A stretch of 64,000 nt of DNA from Geodermatophilus sp. DSM 45219 (GTDB lineage Bacteria > Actinomycetota > Actinomycetes > Mycobacteriales > Geodermatophilaceae): NCBI RefSeq assembly GCF_900104025.1, contig NZ_FNIQ01000002.1:744001-808000 (forward strand), given 5' to 3'. This document shows, piece by piece, positions 53,270 to 62,256 of this stretch. The translations under genes were made by a program, and so were the position numbers. The notes below the pieces were generated by a model. The model did no database searches, was not told the origin of the DNA, and saw nothing but the letters and a program-made list of their open reading frames with translations. Each line of letters begins with the position of its first letter. Position 1 is the first letter of the stretch.

Positions 53270-55104
53270 CACACCACGCCCTGCCGGAGCTGGACGGCCA
53301 CCCGGCGCTGGACGGCGGACACGGCGCGGAAGGCCTCCCTGAGCGCTCCGCGGGTCACCGGGTCGAGGTCGGCCGGGGCCAGGTGGTCGTCGGGCCGCCG
53401 GCCGGCGCGCAGCTGCTCGACCTGGTGGTCGACCCGGAGCTCCAGCAGCAGGTCGAACGCCTCGGTGAGCGTCCGGGCGTCGTCCGCCGGGAGCGTGCCC
53501 GCGTCCGCGGCGGCCCGCAGCCGGGCCGGGGTGGAGGCGCTGGTGACGCCGGCGGCCATGCCGGCCCACCGCGCCAGGTCGACGACGGGCTGCAGCCCAC
53601 CGCGCTTGAGGTCGAGCCGCCCGGCGTGCTCCCCGCCGTGCTCCACGACGAAGTCCCGCAGGAACCCGGTCGGCGGGCGGTGGCCCAGCGCGAAGCGGGC
53701 GAGCAACGCCAGGAACCCGGGGTGGCGCCGGGCGTCCCGGAAGACCTCCGGCAGGGCCGGCCCGCTGCGGATGCCCCACACCGGCCGGCCGTCGACCATC
53801 ATCGAGACGAGCACCAGCGCCTTCTCCTGCGTCGGGTCGGCGAGCCAGCTGTGCGCGGCGTCCCGCCACCCCGCGTAGGACCGCATGAACAGCGGTGCGG
53901 TCGCCACCGCGCCCTTGGTGTCCGCCGGGAACCCGCACGCCTCCAGGCCCGCGACGACGGCCTCGGCGACGGCCCGCAGCTCCGCCCGCATCCCCTCGTC
54001 GGCGGTGCCGTACCAGACCAGCGCGCTGTCGACGTCGGACGACGGCACGGCCTCCCGGCGGGCGAGGCTCCCCAGCGCCAGCCAGGTGAACGGCACCGAC
54101 GGCTCCCCCACCTCGGCGACGGTGAGCTGGACCAGCCGCCGGGTCAGCGCGTCGGAGACCACCGAGTGGATCCCGGCGATGTCGGTGGCGGCCACGCGGG
54201 CGTCGTGGAGGGCGAGCACCGCCGGCCGCAGCTGGGCCGACGCGGTCACCAGGTCCTGCACCGTGCGCGCCCGGGCGATCGCCGACCGCAGGTGGAAGCT
54301 GCTGCGCGGGGCGGCGGCGAGCAGGTCGGCGTCCTCGAGCACGCCGAGCACCCGGCCCCCGGGGTCGAGGACCGGCAGGTGCCGGATCCCCCGCTCCAGC
54401 ATGTCCAGGAGCACCTCGCCGCTCATCCGCTCGGCGTCGACCGTGTGCGCCGGGAAGGTCATGACCTCCTCGACGGGCGTGTCGGTGCCGAGCGCGCGGG
54501 CGACGACGCGGGCCCGCAGGTCCCGGTCGGTCACGATGCCGAGCCCTCCCCCGCGCACCGCCACGACGGCCGCGGTCGCGCCCGCGTCGGTCATCCGCTC
54601 GGCCGCCTCGCGCACCGGCGTGCCGGGGGCGCAGACGACGGGCTCGGTGCGCAGCAGGTCGGCCACCGGGCGGTGGGCGGCGTCCACGACCGGCTCGACC
54701 TCGTGCCGGCGGGGCACGGGGTCGGCGAGCAGGGAGCGGGCGACGAAGCGCAGCCCGGCCGGCTGCGCCAGCACCCGGCGGGCGGACGCGGCCGGGATGC
54801 GGTAGCAGAGCGTGTCCTCGGCGGCCACCACGCTGAACCGGGCCGGGAGCCCGGACAGCATCGACGCCTGCCCGAACAGCTCGCCCGGACCCAGCTCGTC
54901 GAGGACCCGGCCGTCGTGGACGATGTCCAGCGCACCCCGGCGGACCACGCGCAGGTGCTCCACCGGCGCCTCACCCTGCTCGATGAGCAGGGTGCCGGCC
55001 GGGAGGTACTCGACCTCGGCGACCGCGGCGACCTGCTGCAGCTCCTCGGCGCAGAGCGCGTCGAACGGTGGCCGGCCCCGCAGGAACTCCGCGACGTCCC
55101 TCAC
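53269..55104 (-). CDS. DUF294 nucleotidyltransferase-like protein with cNMP and CBS domains
   Basis: A 611-residue regulatory protein: N-terminal cyclic-nucleotide-binding domain (LPAGTLLIEQGEAPVEHLRVV), tandem CBS domains (GIVTDRDLRARVV and HLPVLDPGGRVLGVLEDADLL), then a GlnD-like nucleotidyltransferase core (LGSLARREAVPSSDVDSALV) and the DUF294 C-terminus. It may modify or sense adenylate nucleotides. The GTG at 55102-55104 is chosen. The downstream exonuclease is fused in translation by TGATG. Confidence 0.88.
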   Translation of the reverse strand: MRDVAEFLRGRPPFDALCAEELQQVAAVAEVEYLPAGTLLIEQGEAPVEHLRVVRRGALDIVHDGRVLDELGPGELFGQASMLSGLPARFSVVAAEDTLCYRIPAASARRVLAQPAGLRFVARSLLADPVPRRHEVEPVVDAAHRPVADLLRTEPVVCAPGTPVREAAERMTDAGATAAVVAVRGGGLGIVTDRDLRARVVARALGTDTPVEEVMTFPAHTVDAERMSGEVLLDMLERGIRHLPVLDPGGRVLGVLEDADLLAAAPRSSFHLRSAIARARTVQDLVTASAQLRPAVLALHDARVAATDIAGIHSVVSDALTRRLVQLTVAEVGEPSVPFTWLALGSLARREAVPSSDVDSALVWYGTADEGMRAELRAVAEAVVAGLEACGFPADTKGAVATAPLFMRSYAGWRDAAHSWLADPTQEKALVLVSMMVDGRPVWGIRSGPALPEVFRDARRHPGFLALLARFALGHRPPTGFLRDFVVEHGGEHAGRLDLKRGGLQPVVDLARWAGMAAGVTSASTPARLRAAADAGTLPADDARTLTEAFDLLLELRVDHQVEQLRAGRRPDDHLAPADLDPVTRGALREAFRAVSAVQRRVAVQLRQGVV

Positions 55105-55115
55105 CGCCCCGCCCG

Positions 55116-55170
55116 GCCCCCCTGCAGGGCCCCGCCGCGAGCTCGCGAGTGGTGGGGGGCAGGGGGGTCC
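55116..55170. terminator. Terminator of the APC permease, repeated hairpin type
   Basis: The arms are largely complementary (GGTGGGG/CCCCGCC and AGGGGGG/CCCCCCT) and surround the loop GCGAGCTCGCGAGT. The reverse complement starts GAAGGACCCCCCTGCCCCCC and closely matches 41407-41466 and the left arm of 63168-63221. Confidence 0.75.
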
Positions 55171-55174
55171 TTCT

Positions 55175-56818
55175 TCAGCGGACGCCGCCGACCGGGACGT
55201 CGGTGCGCCCCGGGTCCTCGTCCGGGTCGACGAGGCGTGCGACCGGGACCCCGGTCGCGAGGCCCGACGGGGCCGGGGCAGCGGACAGCGTGTCGACCGC
55301 GTGCTCGGGCAGCACCCCGCTGTTGTGCCGGGCGCGCAGCAGGTAGTAGGCCAGCCCGACCAGCGCAATGACGCCGATGAAGACGAAGGCGCCCCACTGC
55401 AGGTACCAGTGGTACGGCTCGGTGGCGTTGTAGATCTCCCGCCGCGGCCAGGCCAGGTTAAGCGCCATGCCCGCACCCCACAGCACCGCGAGGATGTTGA
55501 CCGGCAGGCCCCAGCGGCCCAGCGAGAAGTACTTCCCGTCGTTCCGCTCACCGGGCAGCGGCCAGCGACCCCGGAGCCGGCTGAGCAGCATCGGCACGGT
55601 GACCAGCAGGTACGCCAGGTAGATCATGATGATCGCGATGCTGGTGATCACCGTGAAGATCTGCGGCTGCCGGATGTTGATCAGCAGGATGCTGATCGAC
55701 AGGACGCCGATGACGATCGCGGGCACCACCGGCGTCTTGCGCTTCGGGTCGACCTTCGCCAGCCGGGCGCTGAACGGCAGGTTGTTGTCCCGCGCCATCG
55801 CGAACATCATGCGGATCGTCGCGGTGTGCACCGCCAGGCAGCAGACGGTGATGGCGATGACGATGCAGGCCAGGAACACCTTGCCCAGCCCGGTGCCCGC
55901 GACCTGGAGCAGCACGTACTGCAGGCCGCCGGTGCTCGACGACAGCTGCGGGTCGTCCAGGTCGCGCACCGCCATGAGGCCGAAGAGCAGGATCAGGCCG
56001 CCGAGGACGAACGACGCGGTGACCGCGCGGACGATGGCCTTGGGCGCGGTGCGCCGCGGGTCGATCGTCTCCTCACCCAGCGAGCTGGCGGTGTCGAAGC
56101 CGTACATCACGTAGGCCGAGGCCAGCGAGGCGACGAGGAAGGCGCCCAGGTAGCCCAGGTCCCGGCCCTCCCCCATCCCGGCGGTGTCGGTGAGCACCTC
56201 GACCGGGCTGCGGGTCATCGCCACGGCCAGGATCACGATGATCAGCACGGCCGCGACCAGCTCGATGAAGACGCCGGCGCTGTTGATCCGCGACATCAGC
56301 TTCACGCCGTAGGCGTTCACCACCGTGGTGAACAGGATGAGCGCGCTGCCGAGGATGACGGCGTTGATCGCGAAGTCGTAGGTGCCGGTGCCGTCACCGA
56401 CGACCTGGAAGCCCGACCACAGCTGGGGCAGCGTGATCTGGTAGGCGAGGACGGTCGCCGACAGCGTCACGATCGATGCCGTGAGCATGATCCAGCCGGC
56501 CATCCACGAGGTGGTCCGGCTCCCCAGCCGCTTGGTCCAGTTGTAGAGCGACCCCGCCACGGGGTACTTCGCGGCCAGCTCGGCGAAGCACAGCGCCACC
56601 ATCAGCTGACCGAGGAAGACCATCGGCCAGGACCAGAGGTAGGCCGGCCCGCCGGCGCCGAAGCCGAAGTAGAACAGCTGGAACGTGCCGGTCAGGATCG
56701 AGATGTAGCTCACGCCGGCCGCGAAGCTGGAGAACTTGCCGATGCTCCGGTCGAGCTCCTGCTTGTAGCCGAACTCGGCGAGGTGGGACTCGCCGTCCTG
56801 CGTCGTGTGCGCGCTCAT
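55175..56818 (-). CDS. APC family amino acid/amine permease
   Basis: A 547-residue membrane transporter with about 12 helices. N-terminal FGYKQELDRSIGKFSSFAAG and SYISILTGTFQLF are typical of the amino acid/polyamine permease branch (BAT1/GABA-permease-like). The substrate is not readable, but the position 35 bp after betB suggests uptake of an amine or amino acid of the pathway. ATG at 56816-56818. Confidence 0.85.
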   Translation of the reverse strand: MSAHTTQDGESHLAEFGYKQELDRSIGKFSSFAAGVSYISILTGTFQLFYFGFGAGGPAYLWSWPMVFLGQLMVALCFAELAAKYPVAGSLYNWTKRLGSRTTSWMAGWIMLTASIVTLSATVLAYQITLPQLWSGFQVVGDGTGTYDFAINAVILGSALILFTTVVNAYGVKLMSRINSAGVFIELVAAVLIIVILAVAMTRSPVEVLTDTAGMGEGRDLGYLGAFLVASLASAYVMYGFDTASSLGEETIDPRRTAPKAIVRAVTASFVLGGLILLFGLMAVRDLDDPQLSSSTGGLQYVLLQVAGTGLGKVFLACIVIAITVCCLAVHTATIRMMFAMARDNNLPFSARLAKVDPKRKTPVVPAIVIGVLSISILLINIRQPQIFTVITSIAIIMIYLAYLLVTVPMLLSRLRGRWPLPGERNDGKYFSLGRWGLPVNILAVLWGAGMALNLAWPRREIYNATEPYHWYLQWGAFVFIGVIALVGLAYYLLRARHNSGVLPEHAVDTLSAAPAPSGLATGVPVARLVDPDEDPGRTDVPVGGVR

Positions 56819-56853
56819 GGGCGTCCGTCCGGTGGAGGGGGTGGGGGGAGGGA

Positions 56854-58320
56854 TCAGCCCTGGAACCAGCGAGCCGGCGCCGGGGCGGTGTTGTGCCAGA
56901 TGTGCTTGGCCTCGCGGTACTCGGCGAGGCCGGACGGGCCGAGCTCGCGCCCGTTGCCCGACCGTCCGAACCCGCCCCACTCCGCCTGCGGCAGGTAGGG
57001 GCCGAAGTCGTTGATCCAGACCGTCCCGTGCCGGAGGGCGCGGGCGACCCGCTCGGCCCGGGCGGTGTCGGCGGTCCACACCGCGCCGGCGAGCCCGTAG
57101 TCGGTGTCGTTGCCGAGCGCGATCGCCTCCTCCTCCGTGCTGAACCGCTCCACGGTCAGGACGGGCCCGAAGGACTCCTCCTGCACGATCCGCATGTCGC
57201 GCCGGCAGTCGGCGAACACCGTCGGCAGGTAGAAGAACCCGCCGGCCAGCTCCGGCTCGTCGGGACGGCGCCCGCCGGTGACCAGCCGCGCGCCCTCGCG
57301 GACGCCGGCCGCGACGTACTCCTCCACACCGGCCCGGTGCTCCCCGGACACCAGGGGCCCGCTCTCGGTCGCCGGGTCGAACCCGCTGCCGAGGCGGATG
57401 CGCTCGGCGCGCTCGGCCACGGCCGCGACGAACTCGTCGTGGATCTCCTCCTGCACGATGAGCCGGGTGCCGGCCGAGCACACCTGGCCGGAGTGCAGGA
57501 AGACCGCCGTCAGGGCGTTGTCGACGGCGGTGTCCAGGTCGACGTCGGCGAAGACGATGTTGGGGTTCTTGCCGCCCAGCTCGACGGTCACCTTCTTCAC
57601 CGTCTCGGCCGCGGCGCGCAGGATCCACTGCCCCGTGCTCAGGCCGCCGGTGAACGACACCATGTCCACGTCGGGGTGCTCGACCATCGCCGCACCCACC
57701 TCCCGGCCACCGAGGACGAGGTTGACCACGCCCGCCGGGGCGCCCGCCTCCTCGAGCAGCTCGGTGAGCCGGATGGTGGTCAGCGGGGTGACCTCGCTCG
57801 GCTTGACGACGATCGTGTTGCCGGCCGCGAGCGCCGGTGCGACCTTCCAGGACACCTGCAGGAGCGGGTAGTTCCACGGCGTGATGAGCGAGCAGACGCC
57901 CACGGGCTCGTAGACGACGCGGCTGACGACGTCGGGGCGGCCGGCGTCGACCAGGCGGCCAGGGTCCTTGTCCGCCAGGTCCGCGTAGTAGCGGAAGACG
58001 GCGGCCACGTCGTCGACGTCCTGGCGGCTCTCGCCGACGGTCTTGCCGGTGTCCAGGGTCTCCAGCCGGGCGATGTCCTCCCGGTCCCGCAGCAGGAGGT
58101 CGGCGACGCGGCGCAGCAGGGCACCGCGCTCGGCCGCCGGGGTGCCGGACCACTCCCCCGCGTCGAAGGCCGCGCGCGCGGCGCCGACGGCGGCGGTGAC
58201 GTCGTCGGCGGTCGCCTCGTCGACCTTCGCGACGACGCTCTGGTCGAAGGGGTTGACGACCTCGCGCTGGTCCGAGGAGGACCCCGCGCGCCAGGTGCCA
58301 CCGATGAAGAGGTTGGCCAT
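56854..58320 (-). CDS. betB: Aldehyde dehydrogenase, betaine aldehyde dehydrogenase-like
   Basis: A 488-residue NAD-dependent aldehyde dehydrogenase. Visible: TPWNYPLLQ (Asn), KPSEVTPL, the catalytic Glu in VTVELGGKNPNIV and the catalytic Cys in HSGQVCSAGTRL. It probably oxidises betaine aldehyde to glycine betaine. The operon with the APC gene has a promoter with the 17-bp motif. The start ATG was chosen from the MANLFIGGTW N-terminus; upstream reading belongs to the pabBC relic. Confidence 0.88.
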   Translation of the reverse strand: MANLFIGGTWRAGSSSDQREVVNPFDQSVVAKVDEATADDVTAAVGAARAAFDAGEWSGTPAAERGALLRRVADLLLRDREDIARLETLDTGKTVGESRQDVDDVAAVFRYYADLADKDPGRLVDAGRPDVVSRVVYEPVGVCSLITPWNYPLLQVSWKVAPALAAGNTIVVKPSEVTPLTTIRLTELLEEAGAPAGVVNLVLGGREVGAAMVEHPDVDMVSFTGGLSTGQWILRAAAETVKKVTVELGGKNPNIVFADVDLDTAVDNALTAVFLHSGQVCSAGTRLIVQEEIHDEFVAAVAERAERIRLGSGFDPATESGPLVSGEHRAGVEEYVAAGVREGARLVTGGRRPDEPELAGGFFYLPTVFADCRRDMRIVQEESFGPVLTVERFSTEEEAIALGNDTDYGLAGAVWTADTARAERVARALRHGTVWINDFGPYLPQAEWGGFGRSGNGRELGPSGLAEYREAKHIWHNTAPAPARWFQG

Positions 58321-58335
58321 GACACTCCCCGTTCT

Positions 58336-58352
58336 GTTGCGGTATCCGGCAC
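58336..58352. promoter_or_regulatory. Probable IclR operator at betB
   Basis: GTTGCGG-TAT-CCGGCAC, 16 bp upstream of the betB ATG. The adjacent sequence CATGACACTCC-N6/8-CTGTTGCG is shared with the BCCT promoter. Confidence 0.6.
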
Positions 58353-58485
58353 TGTTGTCGTCGGCGAGACAGCTTGGTCGGTGACTCAAGTCACCGTCAA
58401 GATCCCGACCGGAGCGGGCTCGGCCCGCTCCCCCGTCCAGGCGCAGGGAGTACCCGCCCCCTCCCCCAGGCGACCCGGCCGACCG

Positions 58486-58945
58486 GCCGGGTCCGGCGTC
58501 CACCAGCCTGGCGCATCGCCGTCCGCGGAGTGGACCGGGGACGGCGAGCTCCTCCGCGGACACCCGGTCCGCCACGGTCAGCACGCGCTGTCCGAGCTGG
58601 CCCGGGCCCAGCAGCCGGGCGCGCTCGACCCCCGGCAGGTACCCGGGGTCCCGGGGCGGCGTCCACCACCGGCCGTCGTCCACGACCGCGGTCCGGATGG
58701 CGACGCCGAACCGCGCCCGCACGGGTGCGTCCGGCGGGCCGACGAGGCCGATGGCGCCGCAGTGGACGCCGCGGAGACCGTCCTCCAGGCCCCCGAGACG
58801 GCCGTGGAGCCGGCCTCGGGCGCCCCGGTGACCGAGCCGCACGGGACAGCGCGCGGACGAGGTCGACCAGCCCGGTGCCCGGCCGCAGCCGCGCGGTGAC
58901 CTCCGAGGTCAGCGGCAGCACGGTCCCGGAGCGCTCCACCGTGGC
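58486..58945 (-). pseudogene. Frameshifted relic of a pabB-pabC (aminodeoxychorismate synthase/lyase) gene
   Basis: Three reading frames on the minus strand carry ordered fragments of one PabB-PabC protein: GTVLPLTSEVTARLRPGTGL, then GSVTGAPEA (58838-58818, the FPxGSVTGAPK chorismate-binding motif), then GLEDGLRGVHCGAIGLVGPP and ARFGVAIRTAVVD. Next comes the PabC-like tail TPPRDPGYLPGVERARLL and ELAVPGPLRGRRCARLVDA. At least two frameshifts and a large internal deletion are needed to explain it. No intact gene is possible. It once made p-aminobenzoate for folate. Confidence 0.8.
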
Positions 58946-59131
58946 GAGGGGACGTCCTCGGCCCGCTGCATGGCGCTCGCCATCAGCCGGTGAGGTCGCA
59001 CCGGTGGGCGTCGCCGCCGCTGTCCGTTGCCGGATCCGCGCGACCCCTGACGGGCGTCCACGCCGGACCGCGGACCGCCGTGCCGGCGCGCAGGTCGTCG
59101 GAGCGGACCCACGCCTGCGGAGCCGGGTCGG

Positions 59132-59980
59132 TCAGCGGAAGACGACCGTGCTGGACCCGTTGAGCAGCACCCGGCGCTCGCAGTGCCAGCGGACCGCGCG
59201 CGAGAGGGCCAGTGCCTCGGCGTCCCGCCCGACCGTGGCCAGCGCCCGCGGGTCGTGGGTGTGGTCGATGCGGATGACCTCCTGCTCGACGATCGGCCCC
59301 TCGTCGAGGTCGGGGGTCACGTAGTGGGCCGTCGCGCCCACCAGCTTGACCCCGCGATCGAAGGCCTGGTGGTAGGGCTTGGCGCCCTTGAAGCCGGGGA
59401 GGAAGGAGTGGTGGATGTTGATCGCCCGTCCGTGCAGCGCGGCACATGCCTCGTCGGAGAGGACCTGCATGTAGCGGGCCAGCACCACCAGGTCGGCCCG
59501 GTGCTCGTCGACCAGCTCGAGCAGCCGGGCCTCCGCGTCACGCTTGGTCGCCGGGGTCACCGGGACGTGGACGAAGGGCAGGCCGGCGGCCTCGGCCATC
59601 GGGCGCAGGTCCTCGTGGTTGGACACCACGGCCACGAGCTCGCCGCCGAGGCTGCCGGCCCGCCACCGGAAGACGAGGTCGTTGAGGCAGTGGCCGAGCT
59701 TGGAGACCATCACCAGCACCCGCTGCGGCTTGCCCCCGGTGACCTCGTAGGTCATGCCGAACTCGTCGGCCACTGCCCGGAAGGCGTCCGACAGGCGGTG
59801 CGCGTCGGCGTCGTCCCGGCCGACGAACGCCGTCCGCAGGAACAGCTGGCCGCGCACCGCGTCGTCGAACTGCTGGTGCTCGACGATGTCGCAACCGTGT
59901 TCGAACAGGAACGAGCTCACCGCGCGGACGATGCCCGGGCGCTCCCGGCAGCTGAGCGTGAGGGTGAAGGGGTGGGACAC
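59132..59980 (-). CDS. purU: PurU, formyltetrahydrofolate deformylase
   Basis: A 282-residue enzyme that hydrolyses 10-formyl-THF to THF and formate. An N-terminal ACT domain (FTLTLSCRERPGIVRAVSSF) precedes the formyltransferase fold with NIHHSFLPGFKGAKPYHQA and GATAHYVTPDLDEGPI, containing the Asn/His/Asp catalytic residues. The GTG at 59978-59980 follows GAGGAGG at 5 nt. It lies 10 bp after sdaA. In betaine catabolism it recycles THF loaded by demethylation. Confidence 0.95.
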   Translation of the reverse strand: MSHPFTLTLSCRERPGIVRAVSSFLFEHGCDIVEHQQFDDAVRGQLFLRTAFVGRDDADAHRLSDAFRAVADEFGMTYEVTGGKPQRVLVMVSKLGHCLNDLVFRWRAGSLGGELVAVVSNHEDLRPMAEAAGLPFVHVPVTPATKRDAEARLLELVDEHRADLVVLARYMQVLSDEACAALHGRAINIHHSFLPGFKGAKPYHQAFDRGVKLVGATAHYVTPDLDEGPIVEQEVIRIDHTHDPRALATVGRDAEALALSRAVRWHCERRVLLNGSSTVVFR

Positions 59981-59990
59981 GGGTGCCTCC

Positions 59991-61364
59991 TCAGCACTCG
60001 ACGACGTTGAGCGCGAGCCCGCCACGAGCGGTCTCCTTGTACTTGTCCTTCATGTCCGCACCGGTCTCCCGCATGGTCTTGATCGCCTTGTCGAGGGAGA
60101 CGTGGTGCCGGCCGTCACCGCGCACGGCCATCCGGGCGGCGGTGACGGCCTTGACCGACCCGACGGCGTTGCGCTCGATGCACGGGATCTGCACCAGCCC
60201 CCCGACGGGGTCGCAGGTGAGGCCCAGGTTGTGCTCGATGCCGATCTCGGCGGCGTTCTCCACCTGCTCCGGCGTCCCGCCGAGCACCTCGGCGAGACCG
60301 GCGGCGGCCATCGAGCAGGCCGACCCGACCTCCCCCTGGCAGCCGACCTCGGCACCGGAGATGGAGGCGTTCTCCTTGAACAGCAGGCCGATCGCCGCGG
60401 CGGTGAGCAGGAAGCGGACCACGCCGTCGTCGGAGCAGGAGTCCACGAAGTCGCGGTAGTAGTGCAGGACGGCGGGCACGATGCCGGCGGCGCCGTTGGT
60501 CGGGGCGGTGACCACCCGGCCGCCGGCGGCGTTCTCCTCGTTCACCGCGAGCGCGTAGAGGGTCACCCACTCCATGGCGCGCAGCGGGTCGGTGTCGTCC
60601 CGGGCGGCCTCCAGCTGCGCCCGCAGCGTCGCGGCCCGCCGGCGCACCTTCAGCCCACCGGGCAGCACCCCGGGCGTGCGGGTGCCGCGCTCGACGCACT
60701 CCTGCATGACCGACCAGATGTGCAGCAGGCCGGCGCGCACCTCCGCCTCGCTGCGCCAGGACAGCTCGTTGGCCAGCATCACGTCGCTGATCCGCAGCCC
60801 CGTCTCGCGGGTGCGGGCCAGCAGCTCCGCCCCGGTGCGGAACGGGAAGCGGACGGGTGTGGGGTCCTCGACGATGGCCGGGCGGCCGGCCTCGTCCTGG
60901 TCGAGCACGAAGCCGCCGCCGACCGAGTAGTACTCGCGGCGCTGCAACTCGGCGCCGTCGGCGTCCAGGGCCCGGAACACCATGCCGTTGCTGTGGAACT
61001 CCAGCCGCTTGCGCCGGTGCAGCACGACGTCGTCGTCCACCGAGAAGGCGATGGGGTGCTCGCCGGCCAGCCGGAGCTTGCCCCCGGTGCGCACGCCTTC
61101 CACGCGCGGTCGGGCGGCGACCGGGTCGACGGCGTCCGGCTGCTCCCCCTCCAGACCGAGGACGACGGCCCCGACGCTGCCGTGCCCGTGGCCGGTCGCG
61201 CCCAGCGACCCGAACAGCTCGCAGCGCACGCCCGCCGTCCGGGGCAGCAGACCCTGCTCGCGCAGCCCGGCGGCGAACGTCGCGGCCGCCCGCATCGGGC
61301 CGACGGTGTGCGAGCTCGAGGGCCCGATGCCGACCGTGAAGAGGTCGAAGACGCTGATCGTCAT
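59991..61364 (-). CDS. sdaA: SdaA, L-serine ammonia-lyase (4Fe-4S)
   Basis: A 457-residue single-chain L-serine dehydratase. The N-terminal beta domain [20 protein letters not shown] is followed by the alpha domain with the iron-sulphur Cys residues in [16 protein letters not shown] and [19 protein letters not shown]. It converts L-serine to pyruvate and ammonia, the exit of the pathway. ATG at 61362-61364. The promoter with a GntR-type site lies in the divergent region with gntR. Confidence 0.95.
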   Translation of the reverse strand: MTISVFDLFTVGIGPSSSHTVGPMRAAATFAAGLREQGLLPRTAGVRCELFGSLGATGHGHGSVGAVVLGLEGEQPDAVDPVAARPRVEGVRTGGKLRLAGEHPIAFSVDDDVVLHRRKRLEFHSNGMVFRALDADGAELQRREYYSVGGGFVLDQDEAGRPAIVEDPTPVRFPFRTGAELLARTRETGLRISDVMLANELSWRSEAEVRAGLLHIWSVMQECVERGTRTPGVLPGGLKVRRRAATLRAQLEAARDDTDPLRAMEWVTLYALAVNEENAAGGRVVTAPTNGAAGIVPAVLHYYRDFVDSCSDDGVVRFLLTAAAIGLLFKENASISGAEVGCQGEVGSACSMAAAGLAEVLGGTPEQVENAAEIGIEHNLGLTCDPVGGLVQIPCIERNAVGSVKAVTAARMAVRGDGRHHVSLDKAIKTMRETGADMKDKYKETARGGLALNVVEC

Positions 61365-61427
61365 GCGGAGTCCGCCGCCCGCCGTCGCACACCCAGTCGC
61401 GCCATGCCGGCCTCCCCGGTGTAAGCT

Positions 61428-61459
61428 TGATATATCAGTGAGGGGCTGACGATATGTCG
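61428..61459. promoter_or_regulatory. Probable GntR operator in the sdaA-gntR divergent region
   Basis: TGATATATCA (61428-61437) is a perfect palindrome in an AT-rich patch, and GACGATATGTC (61448-61458) repeats its GATAT core about 20 bp away. It lies between the two divergent starts. Confidence 0.6.
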
Positions 61460-61502
61460 CTCCCTCCGAGGGGGCAAGACCCCGCGTCGGACAGGACTTA
61501 CG

Positions 61503-62177
61503 ATGCACGCCGTGACTGCTGCCCCGTCGGACCTCGAGATCGTCGGGACGTCGCTGGCCGACCGGGCCTACGTGGCGATCCGCGACCAGTTGATCATGCT
61601 GGAGATCCGTCCCGGTGAGCCGATCGACGACGACGAGCTGGCCCGGTCGCTTGGGGTCGGCCGCACGCCGGTCCGCGAGGCCCTCAAGCGCCTGGAGGGC
61701 GACCGGCTGGTCGTCACCTACCCCCGCCGCGGGACCTTCGCCACCGGCATGGACATCACCGACCTGGCGCACATCTCCGAGATCCGGGTCCAGCTCGAGC
61801 CCCTCGCCGCCCGCCGGGCCGCCGGGCACGCGGCGCGGCACGTGCGCGACGAGCTGGACCAGCTGGCCGTCCGGATCGAGGAGCTGGACGTGAGCCGGGC
61901 CGAGCGCGACGAGCTGATGCGCTGGGACCTCGCCGTCCACCGATCGATCTACCGGGCGGCCGGGAACCCGCACCTGGAGGACGTGCTGGTCCGCTACGAC
62001 AACCTGGCGACCCGGATCTTCTGCCTGTTCCTCGATCGGCTGCCCACGGTCGACCAGCACGTCGGGGAGCACGTCGGGCTGCTCCGGGCGATCGCCGCCG
62101 GGGACGCCGACCGCGCGGAGGACCTCGCCCGCGGTCACGTCGTCGGCTTCGAGCGGACCATCCGCGCGGTCCTGTAG
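61503..62177 (+). CDS. GntR family regulator with FCD domain
   Basis: A 224-residue FadR/FCD-type regulator: an N-terminal winged HTH ([32 protein letters not shown]) and a C-terminal all-helical FCD domain with metal-binding residues ([28 protein letters not shown]). It is divergent from sdaA-purU and probably controls them, responding to a pathway acid. The start is at 61503. Confidence 0.93.
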   Translation: MHAVTAAPSDLEIVGTSLADRAYVAIRDQLIMLEIRPGEPIDDDELARSLGVGRTPVREALKRLEGDRLVVTYPRRGTFATGMDITDLAHISEIRVQLEPLAARRAAGHAARHVRDELDQLAVRIEELDVSRAERDELMRWDLAVHRSIYRAAGNPHLEDVLVRYDNLATRIFCLFLDRLPTVDQHVGEHVGLLRAIAAGDADRAEDLARGHVVGFERTIRAVL

Positions 62178-62186
62178 CCGAGCGGA

Positions 62187-62239
62187 GGTCCCCGTCCCTC
62201 CTCCCCTCGCAGGCTCGGGGTGAGCCTCCGGACGGGGCC
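62187..62239. terminator. gntR/folP terminator, repeated hairpin type
   Basis: GGTCCCCGTCC and GGACGGGGCC pair across a loop with CCTCGCAGGCTCGGGG, between the convergent gntR and folP genes. Confidence 0.65.
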
Positions 62240-62256
62240 GGCGGAGTGCTGGCGCG

